NCBI GenBank assembly: GCA_947359465.1
Contig: OX375873.1
Coordinates: 92,959,978 to 93,023,977 of the forward strand
Direction: 5' to 3'
Length of the DNA: 64,000 nt
Source: Metellina segmentata
Lineage: Eukaryota; Arthropoda; Arachnida; Araneae; Tetragnathidae
The translations under genes and the position numbers were made by a program. Each line of letters opens with the position of its first letter. The stretch's first letter is position 1. Below the pieces are notes generated by a model. That model did no database searches, was not told the origin of the DNA, and saw only the letters and a list, made by a program, of their open reading frames with translations. This document shows, in pieces, positions 45,001-57,597 of the stretch.

Positions 45001-47000
45001 GAAAGAAATGTATGTCTTATAGGAAGGCGGAAAATCTAATTTGCTACTAAGATGTTTTGAAAATTCTTTTTTTGAATTTTGCGTTTTGGATGTTTATGTA
45101 TTCACATTAATTGCGTAAAACTTACTTTTTTTTCTGTATTTGAAAAAAAAAAGTGGTTTTTAGGTTCAAATGAAAATTAAAAAAAGATTATTTAATAGTT
45201 TTTAATATTTGTTAAAAGCCAAATATATTGTGAACGGAAGTAAAATTGTTAGGGATTGAATACAATTTAAATAGAATTTAAATTGAAATCTACAAATATA
45301 AATTGTTTTTTATTAATCTATAATCCCAATACTTAAATACTCTTAAAATGTATAAATTATATTTATGATTAATATTAGAAAACGGCTTTGTTAACATTAG
45401 GAATGCATTTTAAAAAAATAATAAATCTTCATTGTCTCTTGTATTAAAAGTCAAAAATTTTCTTTAGTAAAAGATCATCTTATTTTTCAAATTAAAACAA
45501 TAAAATCCGTGTTACTTATTGTAATTTTCACATAAATTTGAGAATGAAAATTTGTTAATTATACGATAATGGTCCATATTTCTGGAAATATCCAAATATT
45601 GTAGTAATACCACTTCAGCTAAATTAAGAAAATATTGTTGTGCATAATATTTGTATTGACGCAAAATTATTTCATTGCTTTACAACGAGTTCATGCTGAT
45701 TTATCAATATCACATATTTTTTATTTGCAAAGGAAGAGATAAAGCAATGTTTTTCCTAGAATATCATTAAATAAGACACTAAATTTAACACTCTTCATAA
45801 ATTGAAACGAAGTTTCATTTATTTCAAAAGTAAAATAATTTTTATGCATTGAATATGCTTGATTTTCCATAATGATTCGAAGCAACAGTTGAACACATTT
45901 TTTCAATTTTCTTCAATATTATCAATTGAAGGAATTAAGTATATATCGTTTATAAAATAATTATAATATGTTTTATTTAGTTGCATTAAATTCATTTATT
46001 TACAATATGTAACTCGAATACAATTATGAAGAAATATTAGAACTCAATCAATCAGGTAGAATGTATTCTTAAAAATAGGCATTTTTTAGTTGATAACCGA
46101 TATGCTTTCTTAATCAATTGTTATGATAGAAACGTATTTTATTATTTGTTTTTAATGATAATTTAACCAAACTATAATTTCATAAACAACTAAAACTACA
46201 AAAAAGGGTCAAGGAAATTATTGTATAAGAATAAAATATACTGGTTTACCCACCCATTTGTAATATTCTAGTAATTTTTCAAGAAATTATGTTTCAGTTT
46301 TTAATTTAAATGTTTTTTAGCTTATTTTATTTACTGTAAACCTGATAAAAGTAGATGTATATTATAAGCCTAGACATTATAACTTAAATAAAAATGTTAT
46401 ATGTATAAATAATTATTGGATAATTAACTGCAAGACCTCTACAATGAGTTTAATTACAATATTTAATTTTTGTCATTATTCCATACTTTAATTTGTATAA
46501 TATCTGTAATTTTACCTACAAGTGTAGTGAAAAACAAATTTTTTTGGTTTAGTTTTTATTTGAGATAATTTCATGCTTTAAGAGATCATAACATTTTTAA
46601 AACAAACATCCTTTTTAAGAAAGTCGTTTATAATTTATACATTTTATAAAACCAGTAATACTGAATTCGATAGAACAGCGATTTGTAAATCAAATCGAAA
46701 CATTGATAGATAAAAAACAAATAAATAACAGAAGAGAGAAATAGGAAAATTCCCAAGGAATGAAAACGTGAGCATAAATTCAAGCATTCATTTAAAGCAT
46801 TTGTAGAAAATAAAAAGACTTTAAGATTTTAACTTTATATTTAAATTAAAAGTTTCTATTAGATTCTATATCTATAAAAATATATATTGTTGTTCATGTC
46901 TATCATCGTTACATCATTAAAGTTAGTGTCTTCCTTATTAAAAAAAGTTCTTACATTTTATTTATGACATATTTATTTTGTAGTTAAATAGTTAAGAATT
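42010..47000. other. AT-rich spacer, nothing recognised
   Basis: About 5 kb of AT-rich sequence. The few open frames (for example at 43361 and 44797) are short, hydrophobic or low in complexity and lack splice or codon support. A lone tacgcctctgtctctgccc at 43178-43196 resembles the right end of the hAT element at 3.3 kb but has no partner. Confidence 0.5.
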
Positions 47001-47007
47001 AATAATA

Positions 47008-47013
47008 TTTAAT
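47008..47013 (-). terminator. Possible polyadenylation signal for the 47152-48084 gene
   Basis: TTTAAT on the plus strand gives ATTAAA, the commonest variant signal, about 140 nt after the stop codon. No AATAAA is closer. Confidence 0.35.
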
Positions 47014-47151
47014 TATAATTTTCGAATTATTATATATTACACATTTCGATTACATACAATTAAAATTGAGCGAAATCACACTTAAACACATACCGATAGT
47101 ATCCACAATTCCTATGTACAAGTTCTAAATATTTTCAAGTCAGCTGTTGTA

Positions 47152-48084
47152 TTAGCGTTCCCTGGGTCTCACGTTGTTACCGCTGCATACATCTGCACAG
47201 TTGCCTTGCTTCAGTCCATCCATCAGATGTTTGACACCCAAATTGTCCACCCAATCCTCTTTTACTAAATGTGCTACAGCTGTGGCCGCCTTCTTGAAGT
47301 AATCAGAACCGGGAACATTTGCATCTCCATGAGCAGCCTTGCAAATGGTCTTCTGAATGCAATCATCGCTGTCCAATGCTCTAGCGAACCTCACAACATT
47401 GTCCAAAACTAAATCTAAATTGTTTCCACCATCGAGATTCCTGCCTTCTTTGCTTCCAGTTGCAGTTGTTGACACAAGTGGAGTGGGTGCACCGGTCATC
47501 ATGTAGTTCATGAAAACAGGGACGGTAGCAGCTAGGACTATTGAAAGTGGAATAATAGCGGCAGCAGCAACGGATTTTGGATCCGATACCAACTTGGAAA
47601 GAATTCCAGTGTCTTCGGGCTTTGCATCGTCACCCATGTTGTTCATGGCCATCATCATTTCCATCATTTGAGCAGGACTGGCTGGAGATGCAGGGCTGCT
47701 GTCACCAGGTTTGGCAGCGCCCTTCCAGTATGGGGCGTAGAATGGGTAGCCTTTGTAGTTGGGGGCAAACTGGGGGTACCTTGCTGGAGGATCATAGCTG
47801 TTGAACTGATCGAAGCCCTTGTAGCTGTTGAAGTTGGGGTAATCGTTTCCACTTCCTTGGGGTGGCCTTGGGTTAGGAGGACTAGGTTCTGAGTCGTCAT
47901 TGGTGTCATCTTTGTCGTCTCCGTCGTCACCGTAATCCTTGGTTGGTCGGTACACACCATAGTTTTTTCTCCCTGTACGTCCAGACTGAGCAGAATTCGA
48001 GGGTAGATCCTTTGATGTTTCAGAACCTGCAAGAACCAGGACCAGGATGTTCACCAACACTAGAATCTTTACAAATGATTCCAT
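47152..48084 (-). CDS. Secreted or single-pass membrane protein, orphan family, paralogue 2
   Basis: A single-exon gene of 310 residues starting at the ATG at 48084. It has a signal peptide (about 1-20, ending VLVLAG), then an extended Asp-, Pro- and Gly-rich linker with repeated tyrosines (about 40-110), the motif KGYPFYAPYWKG (111-122), a Met-rich QMMEMMMAMNNM (139-150), a hydrophobic Ala/Ile-rich segment with two prolines (about 171-196), and a C-terminal domain with Cys 242 and 248 (C-x5-C) and Cys 296 and 300 (C-x3-C), ending in a basic tail. All of these align in order with the protein at 36964-37872, including LGVKHLMDGLKQGNC versus MGVEDIVKSLEKGDC. The same strand and ~10-kb spacing suggest an old tandem duplication. 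The four invariant Cys suggest disulfides and hence a luminal or extracellular C-terminus, which conflicts with a simple type I topology. Function unknown. Confidence 0.9.
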   Translation of the reverse strand: MESFVKILVLVNILVLVLAGSETSKDLPSNSAQSGRTGRKNYGVYRPTKDYGDDGDDKDDTNDDSEPSPPNPRPPQGSGNDYPNFNSYKGFDQFNSYDPPARYPQFAPNYKGYPFYAPYWKGAAKPGDSSPASPASPAQMMEMMMAMNNMGDDAKPEDTGILSKLVSDPKSVAAAAIIPLSIVLAATVPVFMNYMMTGAPTPLVSTTATGSKEGRNLDGGNNLDLVLDNVVRFARALDSDDCIQKTICKAAHGDANVPGSDYFKKAATAVAHLVKEDWVDNLGVKHLMDGLKQGNCADVCSGNNVRPRER

Positions 48085-48165
48085 GATAACCTGAGTAGAT
48101 TATTCAGCCAAATGCGGTTCACAAGATTTTTGAACCAACTCTGTGGAGCTGTGGACGCTTTGTGG

Positions 48166-48197
48166 TGATCCAGACAGTGAAGGTACATCTTTATATA
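48166..48197 (-). promoter_or_regulatory. Core promoter (TATA box and initiator) of the 47152-48084 gene
   Basis: TATATAAA lies on the minus strand at 48190-48197, with an ATCACC initiator-like site whose A is at 48166, 31 bases downstream. The 5' UTR would be about 82 nt. The arrangement mirrors that of the paralogue. Confidence 0.72.
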
Positions 48198-48209
48198 CTG
48201 GAAAGTGGC

Positions 48210-51150
48210 ATCCTATTCGATGGTATACGCATTTTTTATGCGTGGTGAACATCACACGTTGTTCCTTTTACTTAATTTATTCTTTTGATGAAGGTGACAA
48301 AGACACGCACTGTGAAATTGGAATAACGTCGTGTCCATTTACGGATGAGAGGAAAAAACGCGATTTCGTGCGTCCATGACCCATTTGGGGTTGGCTTTCA
48401 GAGCAAGTAAAACTCTTTTAGTTTTCATTTTATTTATCGCCTTGTCTGCAAAATGAGAGCATTTTTATAAAACTTCGAAGATGGCCTGCTTTTAGTCATG
48501 ATATTGAAACACTGCAAAAATCCTGTCGCCATTTAACTTTGCCCGGATCTTTCATCTGTTCCTTGCAACGAAGTTATTTTAAAAGTTCTATATTTTCTTG
48601 ATAGAGTAAATTATTGTAAGGCTATTTATATGTAATGTCTATGAGTGAGCTATTTATATGTAATGTCAATGTCTCTCAGGGTACAGCTTCCTATCTGATC
48701 AAGATCCTTTGTTTGAATCCCCATGATGAATCAATTAAAAAACCTTAATAGACCCGGCTTAAAAACAATCCAATTGTGGCCAGACCATTAAAGAACCGTA
48801 AAGACTTATCAAAATCTTATGATTTTTATTTGTGATTACGCAAAAATGAACTATTTTAAAATGAAAATGCTCATTAACTATTCATTAGATTTAATTAAAT
48901 TTGAATAATGCATACATTTGTGTTTTTAAATCTTTGTTATTATAGCATCGGAACTATTCAAATTGTGTTCAACTGGAAGAGAAACACAAATAAGTTTGAG
49001 TAGATGTTGTTAATGATCCCAATGCAACTCTTATTTCCTTGCATTTATTAAAATTTAAACTTTACGAAACAGGGTATATATGCTGCAATGTAAGTAGCTA
49101 GGTAAATTCATGAAATATGTATATATATAATTTGTAATTTAATGTTTCGACTGCCGTATGTGATTTAGCATGTGGTGCGTGTTGTGCGTAAAAGGTAATA
49201 TTTTATTCATAATCATATTATTTCAAAATATCTTTACGCAAATTAAAATCTTCGTTTTTTGAAAGTAGTATTGATGATAAAGAAATTTTGTAAGGCGTCC
49301 CATTTAGAATCTACATATCTATTGATGACATTCCATTAGTATCATTTAACGTTCATTTATTATCCATTTCATTCAAGCCGAAATATCTCTGAGGGACAAT
49401 GATGTAGTTATTTTTTTAATAATATTGTCAATCGTATAGTTTCCTGTTTCAATAATTACAAATAATTATGACGGTTTGATTATATTTGATGATTTACCGT
49501 CATTTTTTGCTATCCGAGGGCCAATTTGAGTGTTATTATTTACGACTTAAACATAAGAAAACCAAAACTATTTCCACAATTTGATACAAATATATACATT
49601 GAGTATGATATACTTTATGATATAAACTTCATAGGTCTAAAAGAAGAATTACTGAAGCTTCACAATCAGGACAAAATGTAAAATTTACTTACATTTCAAA
49701 AAAGTTCAAGTCTGTTTAATTCACGTCGAATTTTCCAAAAATTTGAATTTAATATTAAAATTTTAGATTTGGCAAAGATAGTGATAAATTACTTAATATC
49801 TGACAGGTATTTTGAAATATATCACACTGAAGAAGAGGTCTATTAAACTTCTACCTTAGTACTATTTATTGTGTTTCTAGGTACTTTAATGTTGTGTAAA
49901 TTCTACCGATCAAAGGTCATCTTTACTGAGTCATTTTTAGCAATTTTAGTGAAATGGATTACAACATTATTATTTTTAACATATTAGCAATATTAGTTGC
50001 ATATTAAATTATCAACTCAACTATACATAATATTTTAAAATGTTGTGTATTCGTGAGTGATGGGAAAATCTAAGTGGAGCAAAATAGTATAATTACCTCA
50101 ATTCGAACTACAGCGAATTTTACTGACGCACTTTACTTTTTTGTGTAAATGCTACTCATACGTTATATAAATATATTACGCTCTTAATGTTGTTAATGAA
50201 ACAAAATACCAGCGCACAATACGTTAAAATATCTCATAACTAATATAGGGGTGTAAAAATTTTAATTATTAAATATCTAACCTATTTTATGAGTAAAATT
50301 TTATACCAATCCTTTACAAAATAAAAGATGAAATCTCTTATTTTAATCGATTTTACGATTGTGATTAAACTAGCATACTAAAATGCCACAGTAATATAGC
50401 TAATATATACTATACTGGTAAAAAAAAATTGACGCGTTACTACATCACTTCTAAAAATAAATTTCAGCCAAATTTTTGAACGCTTCAAATAATGAAGGAT
50501 GTCAACGGTAAATTAAAATGACTTTACGTAAAAGATCAATAATTAACTGCTTTACACTCATTGGCTCGAATTATGACGCAAAGTTCTCGGATATCATGTT
50601 CGAAGACGACAGGAATTTATTGCTCAACATTTTTCACTGTCACCACCTCCTTTTCATGGCAATCGGTTTTCAGTTTTCTAACTAAACATTGCTTTGTCTT
50701 GTTGAATATTGATTGGAAAGGCAATAAACCGGCCTGCTGAGTTTACTACGAAGTTTGCTTTTTGGTTCAGTAGTTCCGGTCAATTGAAATATCTCAGATG
50801 AGTGGTTTTATTTATCAATATCTGGGATTTGAAATGTGGCATGGAGTGGTGTAGCATCTGCTATTTTGATACAAAATAAATTTTAATAGGATATCAGCTA
50901 CGAATTTGTGACGTTGGAAATCTCGAATCCTTGTTCAGTAGTCTTACATTTTATTTTGGGATTTATATTGTGTTACATTTAACATGTGAACAGATCTCTC
51001 TATGCCAATAATATTTAATCAGACAAACCATAAAACGATAAATAAATGACAAAGGATTCGAGATGTTGTATTAGGAAAAATATAAAAGTAATGTTTCAAA
51101 CGTAAAATGTTGCTAATTGTTACAACTTTTCTGTGGTTACTCTAAGATTT
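48210..51150. other. AT-rich spacer with one possible SINE head
   Basis: Mostly AT-rich with no gene recognised. At about 48678-48800, tttgtttgaatcccc (B-box-like) followed by caattgtggccagacca weakly recalls the head-body junction of the SINE family at 19.4 kb; I consider it unproven. Confidence 0.35.
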
Positions 51151-51164
51151 CGATGGTGGAAGTG

Positions 51165-51445
51165 CTAATGGATTCTGAAACATCTATTGATTGATTTTGG
51201 GGGTTTTGGCACAAGGACCATATTTGACCAAGCTGCGCCCAGCACTACAATGCTAAATAATTGGATGTAGAGAAAAAGAGGAGGATCGCTTGGGTATCCT
51301 GGGGTGACGACCTCTATGTTTACCGAAGGCAGTAAACACCATGTGGACATGCTGGGATACCTCGGGTTCTTGAATCCAGTATACACCTAAAGATTTGTCC
51401 CCGAGATTGTAACATCTATTGCGGACGCGTGATATGTACATATAT
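51165..51445. other. Less AT-rich segment of unknown nature
   Basis: Compositionally distinct from its neighbours, with overlapping short frames on the minus strand that do not resemble known proteins. It may be an old transposon or SINE fragment; no terminal repeats seen. Confidence 0.25.
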
Positions 51446-51449
51446 GCTT

Positions 51450-53300
51450 AAGATGTTAAAATTACTGGGAAATTTTGTCATTTGGAAATTAAATTATTAC
51501 CTATTCTTATTGCTTCTTCTACATTTCCTTAAGTTGATGAAGTATATTTTATTTTATGAAAAAATATTTTAAGGTATCTACAATAGTTCAGTCCCTTTAC
51601 TAATTGAACTTAAATATACAAAGTTGTTTCTATTACATCCCAAAATTATGTTATAAATATGCCTCAAGTATTTCGTACAAGTAGAATATGCGTAATGATG
51701 AAACGCTACCTATCTGCAATTAAACCTTTTAACTTGTAATAACAAAACATTTCCCCTGACCAAAAATTGCAAATGCGATGACAAGTTGAGTAAGAATATT
51801 GACTCAACAACATACATCCTTATAGAACAAGACTATACACTATTTGAGGCTCCCACTTTCAACTTTTTTTTTTATTTAGGGAATATTTATTGCGTAATAC
51901 CGTACCCATAAGACATTTAGAATGGTTAGAATACTGTTTAGTGAGGTTCAGTTTCCACGATAAAGTGATTAGAGCAAAAGAGTAATATAAGACTAATAGG
52001 CCGTTTCTAATCACAAAATAACAGTAATTTGTATTGGGGTTAAAAACTACTTAAGAAATGCGCGTATTATGATTATACACATTAAATCTCAATTTGTACG
52101 ATGCAAGTAGCGCCTAATGGCTTCTGTATGGGTATAATGCCAGAAATTTAGCCAGTATAGCAAATTTTATGGGGAATCATGTCTCACTGTTTCATCTTCA
52201 GTAATGGAGGATTAAAATTTTTTAAAGAATTCTATAAATTTATGGTAAAAGTTGTTAACTATTCCTGAGTGAAAAATACTATTCCAGAGTCTTATTTTTG
52301 GAGTTTATTCGAACTTCCGGATGTAATTCTGGACTAAAAGTCACCATAAACCAGTCAGTTTTTATATTTATATACGGCCGGAGGGAATAAAACATTCTGG
52401 TTTGTATTGTCGTTTTTCGGTTTACCATTTTTTGTATGAATGATACTGTTATTATTATTTTTGATAGACTTTTATTAGTTTATTGATCTGGTGCTGAAGA
52501 TAAAAAAGAAACTGGTCTCACATTTGAGAATAGTCATCCTCCATTACAGTAAAATGATACATAAAGAAAACTGCCACAAATACATTTACACATGTTTGCA
52601 CTACCTTGGCAAAAAAAAATTAGTCTTCTTTTTTCATTGCTGTAGTACAACTTGTAGAGTCAGAAACCAGGCATAATCTTCCTACAACTAGCTTTGTTAG
52701 GTAAATTGACCCTAAATATTTTACTAGATTTTCACGTTTTTAAATTGTTTTGTAAATGCAAAGCAACGGAGATAAATATTAAAATCAACTTTTTTCCGAT
52801 ATAATACTATGCAAACAGTTTTGGCAGCACTCTCTAAGCGTTAATGATCATAATTCAAAACGTGCCACAAATTTTAGAATACAGTTTTGGACAAATTTTT
52901 GAGAAGATACAGCATTCATAAAGTAGAGGTGAGGGCACGTATGTGTCTCCCGTTTCGAAATCTTAAAAAAAGTCAGCACTTTCACTGTGCAATTTTTTAT
53001 CTTGTACACCACTCTATTCTATTGATTTCCTTTAACCAAAAACTCCCGTAAAGGTTTCTTCATTAATTAGTAACCTCTTTTTTATTAAGTTCTCAAACAC
53101 TAATTAGTCTTATTTTTCTTATCCCGGAATAAAATTAGATCCCGATGTTCTTCCTGTAAAAAATGTACAAACGATGTCTTGAATCATTATGGATGTCCAT
53201 CCATGTCACCCCGAAACACCATAGTACATTATCAGGACAAGCTATACCCAGTTAGTTATTGCTCTCAGGGTAATTACTTTCCATGCCACATATTATATTG
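51450..53300. other. AT-rich spacer, nothing recognised
   Basis: No coding, RNA or repeat signal that I can support. A cysteine-containing frame near 53150-53250 is too short and lacks splice sites. Confidence 0.45.
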
Positions 53301-53310
53301 CTTTGGTATG

Positions 53311-53525
53311 ACCAGTTTTAAATCTGCAGGTTTTTCCCATTTTGCGTGGTGTGGAAGTTTGGAGGGTGGTGTGCCGGCTCCGGTGTTTAATTGTCATTTG
53401 ACCAATGATTCTAAATTACGAGATGTTCTCCTCGAATCTTTCCCTGCAAAATTGACCCCGAATTGAAAATTGCCAGTAGCCCGGGGCTGTATTGATCTTC
53501 TGCGACGTTAATTCAAATATCCTCT
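53311..53525 (+). mobile_element. SINE, 5'-truncated copy
   Basis: It contains gcgtggtgtggaagtttgga, ccggtgtttaattgtc, aaattacgagatgttctcct and cgaatctttccctg, then a degraded tail cttctgcgacgttaatt. These match the body and tail of the SINEs at 19.1-19.8 kb; the tRNA-like head is absent. Confidence 0.75.
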
Positions 53526-53829
53526 CCGTGAAGTGTTATTTTCGATATGATTTGAAGTTGGTAATTTCTCTTGGTATTTATCCTCAATACCAATGGCAAT
53601 GTAGTACTCAATCCCAGATTTTCTTTTCCGTTTTATACAAGGAGGGTATTTCTTCAAAGCTAAGAAAGTTTCACACGGGCAAAGTTACACCCGACCCTTG
53701 CAATCCCGGTATCCCCGTTTCTAATTACTTTACACAGAATATTATACGAATATATTTAACCTTTCAATATCAATTCTCAAGAAAACCGATGAATAGTCTG
53801 TGTCACGTTACTCTTCAAATGTGTTATTG

Positions 53830-55515
53830 TATAAGAAATTGGATCCTCCAAAACCAGAGAGCGCTTCTACATGCATAAACTGAAGGATCACCAATGCAAT
53901 CGTAATCCACTGTTTCATTCAAATCCAGCAAAGACATCGATTTTATTTCCATTTATCCGTTACCTAGGCTGGATAATCTATCCTTTAAATGCCCCATAAC
54001 AATACACCTTTATCCTTAAAATTTTAAATAGGAATGATAAATGAGCACCACACAATTGTAATACAGCATCTTATTTGACTCCAGCCTGTATCTAATTTAC
54101 TTTCATTTATTCCAGTCCCGCTATACCCTTAGTCATGTGCATGCAACTTAATTCTTTAAAAAAATATTTCATTAAATAGTAGGTATTTTAGGTATTTTAT
54201 TTAACGTCGCACTAAACCAACACAACGAATTATTGGCTATAGTTCGGTGTTGATCTTCATGGGAAAGATCGGACACTGTGTATTTTGAACCACTTATTAA
54301 TATATATGTAGGTATTTCAATTAATGTCGCACTGGAGAAGCACAACATGCTATTGGCGATGGTCCGGAAGCAATTCCCAAGGAAAAGATCAGAGGACAAC
54401 TCCACGCAATTATGAACCACTTATTAAAAGAACAGTGCTTTTCAAAAACGCAGCAGGCATCGATATTTACAAGAAGACACGTATGTTACTTTTAAAAACT
54501 GAAGCAACCACCAACCTCATAATATACTTTAACGTATTGCAGTAATTCTGGTTCCATCTATTCCAATTCCCTAAACTGACCAATCCTATCATACCCTTTA
54601 ACTCCCTCATATTTATAAACCTTAATTCCTCAATATAATCAATTAAACAAGCATCTCTTTCAAATAAATACACATCGAGTTTAGATCCTTCCAAGGAGAA
54701 GACACCCATATTACCGATAGACGCTGTGGCAACCCAGATCATACTTAAAACATGCACGGAAGCATAAACTAAATCAGCAACAACGCAATTGTAATCTAAA
54801 GTTTCGTTCAGCTCGAGCGATCTCATGCATCGATCTTCCTTACATTTATTCTAATTACCTAAGGTGACCAATCCCACAATACATTTCAATACCACAATAC
54901 CTTCCAATCCCACATACTACTTAAATTCCCCATATATATACACCTCAATTCCTACTATTTAATTAAAAAGAGTGGTTTTCAAAATCACAGCAAACCCCCA
55001 TCTTCCCAAGGAGAAGACAAGTAATGTTACTGTTCGAAACTGATACAACCACCGATCCCAGAACGTACGGCACCAATTTCACTTCCATTTATTCCACTTC
55101 CCTAAACGGACCACTTCTGCTATACCTTTTAAATGCCCCATATATATACACCTTAATTCCTCAAGAGCCATTTGAAGTAGTATTGTTTTCAAATACACAC
55201 CGAGTTTTGATCCTTCGAAGGAGAAGACACGCATATTAACCTAAGGCAACCACCAAACCCAGAGCGCACTTCAACATGTATCGCAGTATGAACTAAATGA
55301 GCACCAACGCAGTCGTACCCCAGCGTCTCTCTCCGCCCCGGCATTGATCCTTCCATTTACCCCAACTGACCAATCCCTTCAAATGCCCCATATCAATACA
55401 CCTTAATTCCACAAGGGTCTTTCATTTAAAGGAGTATAGTTTTCAAGCACACGGCGATCCTCGATCCTGCCAAGAAGGAAGACACCCATCCATTGGTGGA
55501 TGAGGAATATCTCGT
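53830..55515. repeat. Diverged tandem array, ~200-320-bp units
   Basis: A fixed order of phrases recurs: a tttaaatgccccatatatat and acaccttaattcctc block (near 54010, 54619, 54941, 55150, 55400), then ttttcaaatacacaccgag, atccttccaaggagaagaca, a gcaaccaccaaaccc stretch, gcaccaacgcagtcgta, and a ccatttattccacttcccta with actgaccaatccc block. Units differ by deletions and many substitutions. Two SINE tails are inserted at about 54175-54420. Confidence 0.75.
54175..54420 (-). mobile_element. Two tandem SINE 3' ends, minus strand
   Basis: Reverse reading shows gtggttcataattgc, tctgatcttttccttggga, gttgtgcttctccagtgcga and aaatacctac, then a second copy with gttgtgttggtttagtgcga and aaaatacc. Both match the tail of the 19.4-kb SINE and lack heads. 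Confidence 0.7.
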
Positions 55516-56110
55516 TTTCATTTAAGAACCCGTGCTCGCTTTCTCCAGGCATTATCCCCCACCGCTTTGAAATTAGCCGATCCATTAGAATACAACTCTA
55601 AAACCATTGGCACGGAAAATAATGACCCGGCCCCCAGACCCACCACCAAACTGGCCAGGAAAATTTTCCACTTGCCCCTTCCATGTGCGCACATCTCTAA
55701 CCACAAATCGATAGCAATCATTACGGAGGCAGGGAACTCGGTTGCATCTAATGGTGTGTGCAAGAGAACGCTTTTCACGCTGCTGATCACTAATGCTTAG
55801 TAATGAGTAATACGAGGCGAGCGATGCGATGGGTTCTGGCTATTAATTTTAAGTTCTCTCTCCCTCGCCCTCCCCCCTGCTACTTTTCTGGGGGGGTAGT
55901 TTCCGTCGATTTTAGATCCGATCTTCCTTCGGCAATAGCTTATTGAACAATGGATTGCACCCGATACGAGATCCTCCGCGAGAAGAATTGCAGCAATTTT
56001 TCTTGGAGAAGAGCTGCAGAAGTTTGTTTGGGAAGGAATTCTTCTACTCGAGGCTTCTCTGGAGTGTAAGAGGTCTACTCGACTAATCATCCGGATCTCC
56101 CACTTTTACT
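55516..56110. other. Less AT-rich unique block
   Basis: The most GC-balanced part of the right half, with short frames open on both strands but none recognisable. A short pyrimidine/purine segment (ctctccctcgccctcccccc, then gggggggtag) lies at about 55857-55898. It may be regulatory or an unrecognised element. Confidence 0.3.
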
Positions 56111-56748
56111 GGCTGGGAAAATATTTTACGGGATGTATTGATTGACTTCTGGAAGTGCCTTTACAGTGGGGGAAGTTTAGAGATTGAGAAAATTCATTTC
56201 TTGCGCTTGAATGGGACCGGAGGCAATATTTTTCAGTGAACGTGAGATATTGGATTAATAATAATGCAATCTTGCGATCTGTCTTGTTGACTGTGAGACT
56301 CAGATTAATGCAGAAGGGTGTGTATTTTCATGGTCTATTTCGCGCTTTGAAATATTTTTAAGTTTGTTTACTCCATTTTAAAGTTGCTATGAAACCGAGA
56401 ATTAATATTTATACAATATATCTATTCATATTTTTCTATGTGTAAGTAAATATCGGTGATAGGTATTCAAAATGTTAAGAAATGTAGATAGTGCTATAAA
56501 TATATTTTATAAGTGCTATTGAAAAATACCCAAGGTACGATAACACATATTAAGCAGTATGAACGTATTTTTAGGTGACATTTTAAAACCATAAGTTATT
56601 TATTCCGATTCACAAATATTGTCGTGTTGTAATCTTTCCACTGGGCTTAATTTTTAATGAATTCATTATTTAAAGATAATGAATGTTTCTATTAAAAAAT
56701 TAACCTTATACATCGCAAACATACAAAATAGAATTTACCACGTGAAGC

Positions 56749-56779
56749 GTGTCGCACTCCATATGCAACAGTGCGACAC
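56749..56779. repeat. Inverted repeat GTGTCGCACT / AGTGCGACAC
   Basis: 10-bp perfect arms at 56749-56758 and 56770-56779 with an 11-nt loop, in AT-rich surroundings. No known function. Confidence 0.85.
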
Positions 56780-57597
56780 CCTCAACAAGTCTTTTTTTTT
56801 TTCATACGTATTCAAAATGTTTTGGAGCCATAAAAATCATTAGAAATTCAAAAACTCAAAATCAAGTTTTTTGAGTTATGGCACATCTGTGCCTAGGTTT
56901 GCGATTTGATATTGAATCCAATCACGCGCATACACACATTGCAGAATTTGATTTTATAGGATCCTTATTTACGTAAATAGTAAAGAAAATAACTTAGAAA
57001 ACATACGTATTATTGTGTCATACATTTTCAAATTTGCAACGGAACTGTAAGAAAAAGTGTATTATTTGATTCCCAATTCTGAGTGCACGGTCATCTGAAG
57101 AGATTCAAACACAAAATTACACAATAAATGTCAATAATTAATTGTTAAAATAAATTACTCTATATGGTGAAGACTACTGCATTGATTTGTAGTAGTTAAA
57201 GGTAATTATATCACAACATACGTATATTTTACTTTCAAAACACATAATTTCATTTAATATTTACAAATAAATCGAAATATGTTTTTTTTATGTTTATAAT
57301 AACATTGTAAAATTATGTTTCTCTTATAACACAGTATTTTCTTTTGATGATATTTCAAATTTTATTAATGTATTCTTGAAATGAAGTGCCACATAGTAAT
57401 TTCCCGTAAAAAGCTAGACCAAAATAACTTTTAGCATAACTAACTATGAAAAAACTGCCCCTTTACACAATAAAAATAATTACAATAAGATAAAATCTCA
57501 ACTACTAATGCATGTTTCTTCATTTTCTATCTGTATCACACGTTTTATCTATAAAACTTGGAAATAATTTATTTCCAAGCTTCCACTTCTATATCAT

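Noticed and set aside
47577..48032. Long frames on both strands overlapping the paralogue-2 gene
   Set aside because: They are shadows of the biased codons of the real gene and lack any signal peptide or motif conservation with the paralogue locus.
53120..53280. Frame with NHYGCPSMSP, resembling a ZP-C GCP motif
   Set aside because: The surrounding residues do not follow the ZP-C pattern, there is no acceptor/donor pair in the required phase, and it runs into a SINE.
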